Assembly (NCBI RefSeq): GCF_020360975.1
Contig: NW_025408679.1
Coordinates: forward strand, 2,395,703 to 2,459,702
Origin: Hirsutella rhossiliensis
Lineage: Eukaryota > Ascomycota > Sordariomycetes > Hypocreales > Ophiocordycipitaceae
Reading direction: 5' to 3'
DNA: 64,000 nucleotides
Shown: positions 10,126 to 21,973 of the stretch, piece after piece
Numbering within the stretch: the stretch's first letter is position 1
How the letters are laid out: every line of letters begins with the position of its first letter
Program-made: the position numbers and the translations under genes
Notes under the pieces: model-generated
Seen by the model: only the letters and a program-made list of their open reading frames with translations
Databases searched by the model: none
What the model was told of the DNA's origin: nothing

Positions 10126-10536
10126 ACCCCTGGGTGAACAGGGTACACCCGGGTTCCCGCTCGTCATCAGGGCCAACGTCATGAGAGAACACCAGTTCAC
10201 AACGTCAAGTTCAAAGGAAGAACCGAAAACAAAAAAAAAAGTTAATTGCAACAGAAGAATACGTCAAGTACAATCGGCGTACCAACCACCATCAATTACT
10301 AACACAACCAGCTTCAACTTCGACAAATCACGCTTCAGTTGCTGAGAATAGGATGCTGAACACTTGGAGAAATTGACCTTCAAGCAGGTCTGTCATGAAG
10401 CGAACAGTGGAACGGTTGGCGCAGCGTAAGATGATCTGTGGGGCTTGAGGTGTCATGCATCAGTGTATCGAACCGTCAATAGCCAGAGCGTCTAGGCCCT
10501 ATAGGAAGTATCCTCCGGGCGAAATAAATCCATACC
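10052..10536 (+). mobile_element. tRNA-headed SINE-like element with LINE-derived tail
   Basis: Flanked by the 13-bp direct repeat AATGGGCAACATT (10039-10051 and 10537-10549). It starts exactly at nucleotide 1 of a tRNA-like head (10052-10125). A unique body follows, then an A-rich tract (10225-10240), then about 270 bp homologous to the 3' UTR of the LINE next door (shared ACTAACACAAC, CGCTTCAGT, GAACACTTGGAGAAA, GACCTTCAAGCAGG, CTCCGGGCG). A tRNA head plus a partner-LINE tail is the standard architecture of a SINE mobilised by that LINE. I infer this from one copy, so a chimeric retrosequence remains possible. Confidence 0.72.
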
Positions 10537-10549
10537 AATGGGCAACATT

Positions 10550-13500
10550 GTGGTTTTGGCGGGGGACTTCAACCGCCACGACCTCCTCTGGGGCGGAGAT
10601 GAAGTGTCAGCGAGCAGACAAGGGGAGGGCCAGCCCATCATTGACCTGATGGACGACTTTGGTCTTAGCAGCCTTCTCCCGAGAGGAACGAAAACGTGGC
10701 AAAGGTCGGACGAGGAGAGCACCATCGACTTGGTGCTGGCATCGGCGGAACTGGCGGACGAGTTGACATCCTGCGTGATTCATCCAACAGAGCACGGATC
10801 AGACCATAGAGCGATCCAGACGACCTTCGACATTCGAGTGCCGGAGCGTACCTTTCCGCAGCGCCTGATGCTCAAGAACGCGCCGTGGATCGCCATCGCA
10901 ACCAGGGTCGAGGACGAGCTTCGGCCTCTTCCGTGGACTGTGGGGGGTGCAGACGCAGGCGGATCAGCTCATGCGGGTGGTCACCAAGGCGCTTCGAGAT
11001 CTGACTCCTCGAGCCCAGCCGCCGTCATACGCGAAGCGATGGTGGACAAAGGACCTGACGCGACTCCGTCGGACGTACACGTATTGGCGCAATCAAGCAA
11101 GGGCGCAGCGAAGAGCCGGTCAATCGCGTCCGGATCTGGAGCAGCGCGCCAAGGAGGCTGCGAAGGAGTACCACGACAATTTGCGGAGACAAAAGAAGGC
11201 CCATTGGGATGACTTCGTCATCGAAGGGAGCAACATCTGGAGGGCTGCCAAGTATCTGAAGCCTGGTACGGAGATGACGGATGACAAGGTGCCCCGCTGA
11301 AGAGAGCCGACGGTTCGATCACCGAAAGCAAGGGCGAGCAAGCCGAGGAACTCCTGAGCACCTTCTTTCCGCCTCTGCCAACGAGGATCGAGCCGGAGGG
11401 TGAACGTCCGCAGAGAGAAGAAATAGCCATGCCAGACCTCACCTTGCAAGAGATTGAGGAGAAGGTGATGGCGGCGAAGCCCTGGAAAGCGCCTGGTGAG
11501 GATGGCCTTCCTGCGATCGTGTGGAAGAAGCTCTGGCACGTGGTCAAGCACCGGGTGTGGACGCTCTTCAGCTCATCGCTCCGAGAGGGCGTCGTGCCTC
11601 ATCAATGGCGAACGGCCAAGATCATCCCTCTGAGGAAACCAGATAAAGGAGACTACACCCTGGCCAAGGCGTGGCGACCGATTTCTCTCCTGTCGACGCT
11701 TGGCAAGATTCTGGAGGCAGTCGTCGCGGAACGTATCAGCTATGCAGTCGAGGCTCAAGGGCTTTTGCCCGCGAACCACTTTGGTGCACGGAAGCGCAGG
11801 TCCGCAGATCAAGCACTCGTGCTTCTGCAGGAGCGAATCTACAAGGCCTGGAGAACGGGCAGAGTGCTCAGCCTCATCAGCTTTGACGTCAAAGGCGCAT
11901 ACAACGGAGTGCAAAGAGCGAATGCTCGAAAGGATGAAAGCCCGAGGCATCCCGAGTCGACTGGTCAATTGGATAGACGCATTCTGCTCGGGACGGACCG
12001 CGTCGGTGGTTGTCAACGGGCACACATCCGAGCAACAAACCCTGCCGCAGGCCGGCCTACCCAGGATCTCCTCTGTCGCCAGTGGCTTTTCTTTTCTTCA
12101 ACGCAGACCTGGTGCAAAGACGGATCAGTAATAACGGTGGCTCCATCGCCTTCGTGGACGATTACTCTGCCTGGGTCACGGGGCCAACGGCAGAGTCAAA
12201 CAGAGATGGTATCCAGTCGATTATCGATGATGCGCTTGATTGGGAGAAGCGCAGCGGCGCCACATTTGAAGCAGAGAGACATCCTTCATCCACTTCACAC
12301 GCATCGCGGAGCGTGACAGCGACCTGCCTCTCATCATCAAAGGAAACGATGTCAAGCCGAAGAGCAACGTGAAGCTGTTGGGAGTCATCATGGACAAAGC
12401 GCTTCGCTTCAAGGAACACATCGCCAGAGCGGCCGCCAAGGGGCTGGCCGCGGCCATGTGTTTGAAACGACTGAAGATGGCTTCGCCACGGATGGCGAGG
12501 CAACTGTTCGTCGCGACCGTGGCGCCAGCCATGGACTATGCCTCAAACGTGGTCGCACGCGTGCGGGGTGAAAGAAGCGGTGTGGATTGGCAGGGCCCAG
12601 CGAATCGGAGCCCAGGCTGTCACGGGAGGCTTCCGCACGGTGGCAACGGCAGTGGCCGAGGCCGAGGCCGGCGTGCAATCGTTCCGAGAACGGCATGCTC
12701 AAGCGGCAGCGAAATTCTGGATAAGGATGCGGACGCTCCCGAAGACGCATCCTCTGACATCGTTGAGGCTCAAACTGAACAGGAGGTATGCGTCGCCAAT
12801 GCAGAAGCTCGCCTCGGCGATGGGAAGAATAGATACCAAGCGCCTGGAAGTCATCCACGAGTTCGCACTGGCGCCGTGGGACGAACGAGTGCAGGCAACG
12901 GATGAGACAGACCGAGTGGAGGTGCTGAAGTCGGATGACCCGGAGGACATCACTATTGCGACGTCCAGCTCGCAAAGGAAAGGCAAGGTCGGGTTGGGAG
13001 GCGTCGTTCGGGATGCTTCCGCGACAGCGTAGACGAAGTGCTGGCCAGCTACTCCGTCACTCGGCTCCAGTGATGAGAGAATGCCTACACAGCAGGACTC
13101 GAGGCAATCGCCACGGCTCTGAGGTGTGTACCTCTCGGTCTTCATGACCGAGATCTCACGGTTGTGACGAGCAACCGCTCTGTCCTGCAAGTCATCGGGC
13201 GGCCACGGCAACAGTCTGGTCAGTGCACGATACGGGCGATATACGGATCTGTTGAGTATCTGGCGAAAAGAGGCTGCAGAGTCAGACTTCGTTGGGTGCC
13301 TGCAAAGAATGAGGAGTTCACCCTGGGCCACTGGCCAAAATGCAAGCGAAAAGAGCGACGCGAGACGAGTGCATCGCCGAACCAGCAACGTTTCAAGCAA
13401 GATCAACGACGTTACGACTGCTGCTCAACGAAAACGCTCGCGTTCGTCAGATCCCGGAAGGGGTTGGAAAGCACTCAAAGCGCATCGATAAGGCATTGCC

Positions 13501-13864
13501 GGGCAAGCACACCCGCAAGTTGTACGACGAGCTAACAAGAAAGGAATCCGAAGTGTTGATACAACTTCGAACTGGCAAATCGCGGCTGAATAGCTACCTC
13601 TGCAAAATCGGGGCGGTGGAATCGGATGAGTGCACTTGTGGGCAGTCTGCAGAAACAGTGGAGCATTTCCTCTTTCGATGCAGAAGATGGACGGTACAAC
13701 GAGAGACCATGCTGCGATATGCGCGCGGAAAGGTGGGAGACTTGTCTTTCTTCCTAGGAGGCAAGGCAGAGTCAGACGACGACAAGTGGCAACCTGATAT
13801 TGGGGCTGTGCGTGCGACGATACAGTTCGCATTGGCGACAAAACGCTTCAGTATGGACCGTTAA
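10550..13864 (+). pseudogene. LINE endonuclease / reverse transcriptase / RNase H polyprotein
   Basis: In order: the C-terminal half of the AP-endonuclease (VVLAGDFNRHDLLWGG; STIDLVLASAEL; GSDHRAIQ); the RT fingers and palm (PGEDGLPAIVWKKLW; WRTAKIIPLRKPDK; WRPISLLSTLGKILE; LISFDVKGAYN); the RT active site FVDDYSAW near 12152; the thumb region (KLLGVIMDKALRFKEHI); RNase H remnants near 12950-13340; and a C-terminal zinc motif (CTCGQSAETVEHFLFRC, 13633-13685). The frame changes near 10940, 11300, 11920-12080, 12330, 12560 and 13030, so no intact product is possible. It retrotransposes by target-primed reverse transcription in the nucleus. Confidence 0.92.
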
Positions 13865-14135
13865 CGGGCCATGTACTGATCAAGAACAACCATACTAACA
13901 CAACAGCCTTCAACTTGGCAGACCGCGCTTCAGTCGCTGAAGGTAGGACGCTGAACACTTGGAGAAACTGACCTTCAAGCAGGCCTGTCATGTCACAGCG
14001 AACGAGGCTGAAACAGATGGAAAGAAGCGTTGGGCTTTAGGTGAGGAGAAACCATGTATAGTAGGTACGTAGCTTAGCGTAGTGGCTCTATGGGGGAACC
14101 CTCCGGGCGCAATACAAAATAATAATAATAATAAT
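10550..14135 (+). mobile_element. 5'-truncated Tad-like LINE
   Basis: Non-LTR retrotransposon bounded by AATGGGCAACATT on both sides and ending in an (AAT)n tail (14117-14138) instead of poly(A). The 5' end is truncated inside the endonuclease domain. The junction coincides with GGCAACATT, which is also natural LINE coding sequence (Gly-Asn-Ile), so microhomology probably joined the 5' end. The 3' UTR (13865-14115) is shared with the SINE-like element and with a third copy near 21190-21420. Confidence 0.9.
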
Positions 14136-14238
14136 AATGGGCAACATTTGCACCTCTCCTATGACCTTCTGTGTGGCACTTGTTGCATGTCGGTAGTCTT
14201 GCTCTAAGGGGCTCGTCCTGCTGCTTGGCTAGCTGCTC

Positions 14239-14310
14239 TTCTGGCTGTTCCTCTGGCTGTTCCTCTGGCTGTTCCTCTGGCTGTTCCTCTGGCTGTTCCT
14301 CTGGCTGTTC
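14239..14310. repeat. 12-bp minisatellite (TTCCTCTGGCTG)n
   Basis: Six near-perfect head-to-tail copies of a 12-bp unit, followed by diverged GTTCGTCTTTCCGC units. No gene is assigned to it. The rest of 14150-14780 shows no supported gene. Confidence 0.9.
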
Positions 14311-14783
14311 GTCTTTCCGCTCGTCTTGCTCTTGCTCTTTGGCTCGTGATTATGCTGACAGATGAATTAGTAAAATACGAAGCGGTAATCTGTCGGCTGT
14401 CGTGCGTTCCAGACGCGCTCACCTACAAGATGATGCCCGCCTGCACTTCACGGTCTCTCCTTCCCGCCGCAATCAGGGCATATGATTCCTTGACCACGCC
14501 ATGACCGGCGCATGTGGAACATTTGGACATTTTCGTTTTCGGCACAGGCAGTTGTAAGCAGATGCGAGTCAAGGCGAGTCAAATAGTTCTTAGCAAGGAT
14601 ATCAAAAGGTGAATGCTTCCCGACATGAGAGGTGGAGAAACCTAAAGGCGGGAAATTTGTCAGCTCGCTACCTCAGCAAATTGCTTATTGGCCACAAGGG
14701 CAACATGTGATACCCGTATCCTCCACTTAATTTTCTGCCCAGCTGACTGTCTTGCCATTTCGTCCTCCAAAATTGACGAGAAC

Positions 14784-16018
14784 ATGTCGGATGAGATCTA
14801 TCAGCAGCGACAATGTCAGATTTGCTTGGGCTGCTTTCCAACAAACAGGAGCTACGCACCCATATTGAAGGATATCGAGTAAGTTATCTCTAGCCGTTTC
14901 ACTGGCCGTGCTGATCTTTCTCCAGTCTAAGGAAAGCTTTCTATCAGCCGAGATCGCCAAATGTCGAGCCCACTCAAGTCAGCTCATCGATAGCTACGAT
15001 ACGCCATGTGATGGAAATGATGGCAACGATAATGGGAATGGCGATAACTGCGACGGAGAGGACGATGACGGTGAAGTAGCATATGCAGCGACGAACATCG
15101 CATGGTCGCGATCACACTACTGCCCCTACAAAGACTGCAGGCGAAACGAGCCCTTCGACAAAAAGAAAAGACTTCGGCGGCACTTTGCAACACGTAACAC
15201 TCGTTCCATTTTCTGGATAGGCGGATTGCTAATACTCCAAGCGCAGACGTTCGGTGCGAAGAAGTATGCGTGTATTGCTTCCGAGTTTTCACCAGGGCGA
15301 GTCAGTACATTGGGCATGCAAGCAGCCATAGAGATGGGCATGAGGCTAAGATTCGTATACAGCCCAGATCTGCGATGGGCTCCGTAAACGGGTCGATGAT
15401 GAGCTGCGTCCTTTACTTGCAGGATCTCGGCATCCATCAAAAAGAGGGGAAAATAGGACCAAGAAACGATCTTTGGATGTCGCAAACATGGAATTGAGCC
15501 CGACGACTTCGAGGGCTCAAAGGACCAGGACAAGAGCAGAAACTAACAGCGTCGATGAGAAAATTAGGAACTCATTGCCACCAGCTCCTTTCCATGACCT
15601 CATAGGTATGGAACTCTTTCCGGAATTTTCTCGCCAGCGTTCTAACGTCCAACAAGGCACGGGCCGTGGCCACGTCCTCAACTCCATGCAATCAGTCACC
15701 ACTCTTAGGCCATCGGCTAGCTGTGATGAGGCCATGGCTATCGGTGGCGACTTTGCAAATATTCCAGTGCCGACCTTGTACCGGACTTCGCAACTTCTGG
15801 ACCAACCGTATGAAGACTATAGCGCTCCCGTCTTCTGGAACATGACCTTTCCGCCAAACCATACGGCGCAGCAATACCAGGGGGGGTTGGATCAAGTTCA
15901 TACAGACATCATGACTTCACCTTTGCTTCCAACAGTTGATCGGTCTCGAAGTATGCAAAACAATGGTGTTGAATTCCAGGAATCACAGGATGAAGCTGCA
16001 GGGTACCAAGAGCAATAA
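14784..16018 (+). pseudogene. C2H2 zinc-finger protein gene with two introns, frameshifted
   Basis: The start MSDEIYQQRQCQICLGC begins a first finger whose second half (ELRTHIEGYR) lies in another frame, so a base is lost near 14845. Intron 1 is 14879-14925 (GTAAGT...CTGAT...CAG). An acidic Asp/Gly/Asn stretch follows. The second finger is CPYKDCRRNEPFDKKKRLRRHFATH, completed across intron 2 (15194-15246, GTAACA...CTAAT...CAG). A third finger is CVYCFRVFTRASQYIGHASSH. A second frameshift near 15348 leads into the C-terminal frame (AQICDGLRKRVDDELRPLL... to the stop at 16018). The arrangement suggests a fungal C2H2 DNA- or RNA-binding protein. Its target is unknown. It ends about 40 bp from the convergent gene at 16057. 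Confidence 0.75.
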
Positions 16019-16056
16019 TCTTTTTTCTGTTAAGCCATGTCTTCAGAGTTCACTCC

Positions 16057-16816
16057 TCATTCCTCAAATGCAAAATTTACGCCGATAGTTGTGCTCTCCA
16101 TTTCGGCGACCTTTTGCGCCAAGCCCGGTGACTTCGGCAGGATCATTTTAGCCCATGTCGCCAGTTCGTCCCTGGTTGTAAATGCAAACATGGTTGCGGA
16201 GCCTTGCTTGATCTCGAAAGACAGTCGAGCGTCGAGAATAACTCTAAACGAACGTCAGAACGTAAATGCCGGGGCGGCGGCGGCGGATAAACTCACAAGC
16301 CGCCATTCGAAAATTCAGTCTCTTTGCCTTCACAGCCCACTCTCCTCAAGGCAGCAGATGGTATTTCGAACAAGTCGTTTGCTGCTCGAACGGTAGGTAA
16401 CGAATGCAAATGTGAACCGCTGTAGAATGCCGCTCGAGATCCCTTGCTCCACACCTGAACAAGCAGGACGCGCAAACCAGCCTTTGCGCCACCCCTCCTA
16501 AAGGAGAATATGTGACCTGGATCTCTTCTGTATCGTAGATAGAGTCCTAGGCCGGACCATTCAAAGAAAGCCTCAAGGATTGATCGAATGCGCTTATCCG
16601 AGTTAGGTAAATATCACCAGGATGTCTCGCCATTACTGACCAAGTCGTCAAGGACTTTGAGCTTGCAAAGTCCAGGCCGTACTCCGACGACAGGGCAAAG
16701 TCTTCCTGCGCCATGGCCATTTTATGTTCCTGCTGTTCCGGGTCCAACAAGTGGTAGAAGCCATCTTCAAGAAGGAATCTCCTTGCGTCCTCAATAGAGA
16801 ATGTCGTTGACGCCAT
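16057..16816 (-). CDS. Conserved-looking hypothetical protein, 2-3 exons
   Basis: I do not recognise the family. The start at 16816 (MASTTFSIEDARRFLLEDGF) opens exon 1. An intron is needed between about 16645 and 16600 (branch-like CCTAAC at about 16608) to reach the frame SILEAFFEWSGLGLYLRYRR. That exon continues without a stop (GHIFSFRRGGAKAGLRVLLVQ, LHSLPTVRAANDLFEIPSAALRRVG) to the intron at 16244-16296 (GTGAGT...TTCTGAC...TTTAG). The last exon reads VILDARLSFEIKQGSATMFAFTTRDELATWAKMILPK and ends at 16057-16059. The soluble mixed alpha/beta composition shows no signal peptide or membrane helix. Consistent phase across the introns argues for a real gene. The exact first donor site is uncertain. 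Confidence 0.7.
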
Positions 16817-16938
16817 AAGCAGAACTGTGCAGCAGAGGTTGATGGACAGAAAGGTCCATCGGTGCCTGAAGGTGACGGTTGTGCAACAATCGGGCTGGCG
16901 CCTAAGGCCGGGAAAATATTTTCCGGCTATCAACTCTG

Positions 16939-17900
16939 GTGAATATTGAAGGGCGGGCGGAGGCCGTCATCATGGTGGGGCAGGGCGCCCTTCACCCGAC
17001 GCCCACGAAAGGTCGAGTCAAGCTTAGGAGCAAGGTCCGAAACACCGCACGACAGCTTGAAGACCCGGCGAATAGGAAAGTGAAAAGCGCCAGAAGCACG
17101 ACGCGAGCGACACTGGACGAGGCTGCGGCTAACAGCACGACCGAGCCGCGAAAGGTCAGCAGCAGCGGCACTGGACAGCTGCAAATCATCCAAGAACTAA
17201 ACCGACAAGTGAAGGAGACAGGCGATGAACTGAAGCACATGCGCGACAAGCTTAATGTGATCGCGAGTAGCCGATCCTCGCGAGCCACCAGACCGGTCCA
17301 CGAATGTCATACGCAGATGTGGCCACACATCACCCCCGAGCCAGGCGACAAACGTCCGCACCTTTCGTTGATTCGCACAGCACCAAGCGCCTCCACTGAG
17401 ACCTTGTACTGTACTTTGATACGTCCAGAGTCGAATATAAGGACAGAAGCAAGGCGGAAGTCGGAGAGATCCGACAGGCCATCGAAAAGAATATGCGCTT
17501 AAGGAGGGACAGTATAGCTGGCGATGTGCAGCCCTTTCTAGGCAATCGTACACCCACGACGACACCCTGTGCGGTCCCAACTATCATCCCTGCCGAGTTG
17601 ACCTCGATCTCGGCATAGCGAGGATTGATCTTCCTCAGCCAAACAAGCGCACCTCAACAACTCGCCGCCTCACGGACAGGAGACCCGATAAATCACTTGA
17701 AGTTGACTTTCCACCCCTGCCACGACACGTGCAAGAGCGGTGCAGCAGCACTTTCGTCACCAGCTGCTGCACATTGTTTGGGGACACCATGACGTGACCT
17801 TGACGTGGTTTGGCTACCACGGCCTGCCGCTACTCGCCCGGGATTATACGCCGTGTGGCAAATCCGTAGCACGAGTTTACCGCGATCAACTTCTACCAGC
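16939..17900 (+). pseudogene. LINE ORF1-like remnant
   Basis: A 187-codon frame from 16939 is basic at the N-terminus, with a coiled coil near residues 75-100 (IIQELNRQVKETGDELKHMRDKL). This resembles Tad-type LINE ORF1 proteins, which bind element RNA. Past residue 150 the frame changes: DTSRVEYKDRSKAEVGEIRQAIEKNMR reads in another frame, and homology fades by 17900. There is no zinc knuckle. No EN or RT follows, because 17900-18278 shows nothing identifiable. Confidence 0.5.
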
Positions 17901-18278
17901 GCAACGCCCTTGAGCTCGTCCGGGAACAAGTGCTCATAGCCAAGGTGGCTATGAAGTTGAGGCCGCCGACAACAAGCCACCTCGGTTCAAGCATCACGTG
18001 CACTCTGCACGGACCGTTACTCACCTGTCCTTAGGGAAGCAATTCTAGCACCCTTAGGATTACAAATTGACAGCCACTGAGCCAATGCTATCTCCTCCAC
18101 TCTACTCTTGTCCGCTTGCGGTAGCACAGCATGCTAGTCTGTATTGGCCGTGTTCGCATCGCGGAATCCCTGACAAAAGCCACGTACCGTCGACGCCTTC
18201 CTTTGTGCGGCACTATTGTGCACCTTGTCTACCCCAGCTGAACAGGCTCTTCCTCAAGGAAACGCAAGAAGCTAGCTA

Positions 18279-20228
18279 CTGTCCCACAGACCCACGTAAA
18301 GTGGGTCCTCACCACCTGTCTGTGTCAACCACCTGGCTGTGTCACTTCACCGCTTCAAGCCTCTATCTTGACCTCAACAACGGCACATTATGAAGAATAA
18401 AGAGCTTACGCTTGAAAGGCGCGTAGCCGAGGCTATTAAAGCCATTGAGGCAAATCCCAATATGTCCCTTCGCGCTGCGGCTAAGGAATTTGGGGTTCCA
18501 CGCGAACGACTCCGCTTGCGATTTCACGGCATCCAACCTCGCAGCGGCCATAAAGCAACGCATACGAGGCTATCGCCAGCTCAAGAGGACTCAATCGATC
18601 TGTATATCGATCGTCTTGAGCGTATAGGACTTGCGGTGCGGAAGGACTTATTACGCGATGCAGCAAATCGGGTTCTAAGCTCCACGGTCGGCCCTGATGG
18701 TACCCGCAACGAACCCTTCGACTCCCAATGCTTTGTTGGCAAAACTGGATATCCCGTTTTATTAAACGCAAGGGATATCATATTATGAAGCAAAAGGTAC
18801 TCGATAACCAACGCAAGCTTGCCGAATCAGTCCCGCACGTTACCGAGTACCGGTACTTCAAGAAGCTCCACGAGACGATTGCCTCGTACGGGATTAACCC
18901 GGCTGATATCTGGAATATGGACGAGACGGGCTTCCGTATTGGTATTGGCAGGGACCGTTGTCGTCACGAAATCAAGGCGATCGCAATACTTTGGTATTGA
19001 GGAAAACAGGAGTCGGCAACAGCCGTTGAAGCGATTTCTGCCGATGGTCGATACATCCCTGCGTTTTTGATCCTATCCGGCAAGGTCCACTCGAACAGTG
19101 GTACGCCATCAAGGAGCTAGATGGCGATACCCTTATTGGTGTTACGGAAACGGGATTTACGAACGATCAGCTCAATCTAGCGTGGATTCAACATTTCGAT
19201 AAGCATGCAAAGAGCAAAGGTGCTTGGAGGCTATTGCTCCTTGACGGCCACGGCTCCACCATATCCTTGACCTTATCGAGTACGCTGAAGCCCATAATAT
19301 TGTGCTCTTTGCATTGCCTCCGCATCTTACGCATCTCCTTCAACCGCTTGACGTCGTGGTATTTCAGCCGTATAAACATTACCACAGTCGGGCAGTCGAT
19401 TTTGCTATTCGCAGTGGTGCGAGTAAAATCACCAAGCTGGAGTTCCTCGCTATGATCCAATCAATCCGCGTCAAAGCCTTCAAGGAGTCTACAATCCTCT
19501 CGGCATTCAAAAACAGGAATCCACCCATTCAATCCAAAGCCAATCCTCGAGAGACTCAAAGAGAGGGTACGGGACCAGACGCCGCCGACAGAGCTACCTG
19601 CAGAGCCGTATTCATCCCCTTTGGTACCCCATACCGTACGGAAGTTTGAATCAGTTGGCCAACGTCTCCTTGAGTTTGACCCAATTGATGATATTGAGAA
19701 GGAGGTCTTCGTACATAACCTTCAACGCTACGTTAAAGGTGCAATCTCCCAAGGCCACGAGTTAAAGCAAACGATGGTCGATCTGTACAATACCAAGCTT
19801 GCCGAGCAGCAACGCCAAGGCCGGAAGAAATACAAGAACCGCCACCTTCAAAGCGGTGGAGTACTGACTGTAGACGAAGGGAGGGCTATTGCGAAGTCAA
19901 AGGAAGATATTCGCATTGCAAAAGCAGAAAAGTTGGTACTGGCGAAGCAAAAGAGGGAGAAAAGGGCGATTGAGCTCGAGGAGCGACGGGCAGCCCGGGC
20001 GGCTAAGAAAGCCGAAAAAGAAGCCCAACGATCAGCTTTATAAGCTACAAAAGTCAAAAATAGGTAGACTATTGCGGCCAGTATTCAATTATCGTATGCA
20101 TCAATTTTTAACTTTTTTTGCCGTTTTATTATTAAATTAAGTTGGCGTTGAAGCCGTCAAGTGACACAGCCAGGTGGTTGACACAGACAGGTGGTGAGGA
20201 CCCACTTTACGTGGGTCTGTGGGACGAG
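18279..20228 (+). mobile_element. pogo-type element B with TA duplication
   Basis: TIRs of about 85 bp: 18279-18362 (CTGTCCCACAGACCCACG ... GCTGTGTCACTTCACCGCTTCAAG) against the reverse complement of 20147-20228, with few mismatches. TA flanks at 18277-18278 and 20229-20230. Length is 1950 bp. Both ends hold an inner mini-palindrome, ACCCACGTAAAGTGGGT. Confidence 0.92.
18390..20043 (+). pseudogene. pogo-type transposase (element B), many frameshifts
   Basis: The N-terminus MKNKELTLERRVAEAIKAIE plus the helix-turn-helix MSLRAAAKEFGVPRERLRLR is typical of fungal pogo elements. After a frame change near 18730 come VGKNWISRFIKRKGYHI and the first catalytic Asp in IWNMDETGFRIGIGRDR (about 18915). 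Later frames give LLLDGHGS (second Asp, about 19232), HNIVLFALPPHLTHLLQPLDVVVFQPYKHYH (third Asp, about 19350) and a charged coiled-coil tail (KREKRAIELEERRAARAAKKAEKEA). At least five frame changes make it inactive, though the TIRs could still be mobilised in trans. Confidence 0.9.
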
Positions 20229-20230
20229 TA

Positions 20231-20904
20231 GTCCTTCAACTTGCAGCCCCGTCGTCCTCTGCCTCCGAGTCCTGGCTCGGATACGTTTCCTCGGAGTCTG
20301 CTCTCGGCCGAAGCGGCGTGCCCTCTTCCTCCGTCCCGCAAGATTTCACCCCTGGTGACAACTTTCTCCAGAAGCAACTTGACGTGATGGCCTTGGCGTC
20401 AACCATTCAACTACATGCACTTCTCCCAGTCCATCATCTCCTCTTTGGCTGAATGGGTCGTAGGATAGTCCACCAACATCTTGGAGTGCTACCTTCAACG
20501 TTGCTTCCGACGACACTCATTTTCCATGCGACTCGCATGCCCGATGGATTCATTTGGCCTCATCCCGGCACTGCCGCTTCGCCTTGCGGACGGCCGATCC
20601 GTACACCCTCGACAACCCTGACAGACAGCTGGCCTCCGTCCGAGGCGGGCGTACGCGCGGCTGTGTTCTTCATCACCTTCGGTTGGAGAAGACGCAAGGG
20701 ATGCTGACTCGAGTCTTGCAGCCGGAATTATATCCGGGTTATCGGCCTTCCCGCCTGGCGCGTCTGGCCCGCACCGACTGTCTGCTTGACGAATGCATCT
20801 CGGCTTGTCTGTGTGCCAATAGAAATGGGCCCCGAATGGCGATGCAACTGTGGCCGCTGTGTCTTGGTTAATTATCATGATCCCCATCTCGCCTCTTTGT
20901 GGGC
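20231..20904. other. Unassigned stretch
   Basis: No gene is supported. Short open frames on both strands have arginine/proline-rich composition without recognisable motifs. It may be old LINE or host sequence upstream of the LINE 3' fragment. Confidence 0.4.
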
Positions 20905-21420
20905 AACATGGGCCGGGCTCACGGAGTCCGCTTTGTACGACCGCGGTCAAGGGAGCATCTTCTTTTCCGATGCAAGAAATGGATGGCGGAACGCGAGATC
21001 ATGCTGCAATGCGCGAGAACAAAAATCGGAAACCTGTCGTACTTTTGTGAAGGACAAGCAGTGCACGACCCGGGGAATTGGGCGCTAGACGAGAGCAGTG
21101 AGAGCAGCGATCAAATTCCCAATCGCGACGGGAAGGCTCGACAGAGAGCAGGGGCAGCAGTCGAGGTGACTATGCAGACTGAGCAACACTAGCATCAAAA
21201 AGTTTCACACAGCGACAGACCACGCTTCAGCTGCTGAGGATAGGATGCCGAACACTTGGAGAAAGTGGCGGGCCTATCACTGACATTACGAGGTTAAGGG
21301 ATGCAGAGCGTAGGAAGCGAGGAAGGGCTTGCGGGCGGTCGAGACAAAAGAGGAAGCGCAATCAGCTAGACGTCTAGGCCCTATTGGGCATAACCTTAGA
21401 GCCTCCCGGCGAATTAAAAC
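20905..21420 (+). mobile_element. LINE 3' fragment (third copy of the 3' end)
   Basis: Encodes the last part of the LINE polyprotein (HLLFRCKKWMAEREIMLQCA, then GNLSYFCEGQ), homologous to HFLFRCRRWTVQRETMLRYA at 13660-13720. The LINE 3' UTR follows (ACCACGCTTCAGCTGCTGAGG, GAACACTTGGAGAAA, GTCTAGGCCCTAT). The tail is GCGAATTAAAAC. A severely 5'-truncated, dead copy. No clear target duplication was found. Confidence 0.8.
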
Positions 21421-21973
21421 CATCCATTTCACAGGCTGGGCTCCATCCGAACCGTTCCTCGTAATCACAGGGGCCAAGCATCCGTGGTCCAGCTCGCAGG
21501 GGTTAGAAGGGCATGTCCCCCTACCAACAAGTGTCAGGGAACATGAATGCGTGGCCCTGGCCCGGTCTAAACGCCTTCCTGAGACTTCAAATCCTGCGGC
21601 AGCTTCTAGTTGAAGCGTCGGGCGAGAAAGTGGCAGCTACGGAGCAGGGTTTATAAATGGCGCATATATGGACACAGCCATACAGTAACAACGCCAGGCC
21701 TGATCGATCCTGTACCGGGCTTGCTTGCACCCTGCACACGCTGCAGGTGACATGGCCAACGACATAGCACAGTAGTGAGACTTTAAGACCTGCGACAGAT
21801 TTCAGGTGAAGTATTATTGGCTTTTCTTCGCATTGTAGGCGCAGAGAGTGTGCAGGCACCTGCGGAGCTGGATTTCTGGTATATATGGCATCGAATGGCG
21901 ATAAAGTCTTCACCATTTCAAGTCTTCTAAGTCTTCTGCGACTCAACAAAGTCAAGCTACCTGCAATAAGACG
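21421..21973. other. Intergenic, no gene seen
   Basis: No supported coding sequence. It may contain the promoter of the small gene that starts at 21974 (GTATATATGG near 21878). Confidence 0.4.

Noticed and set aside
14171..14365. Cys/Ser-Gly repeat peptide
   Set aside because: Translation of a 12-bp minisatellite. No start context and no flanking coding sequence.
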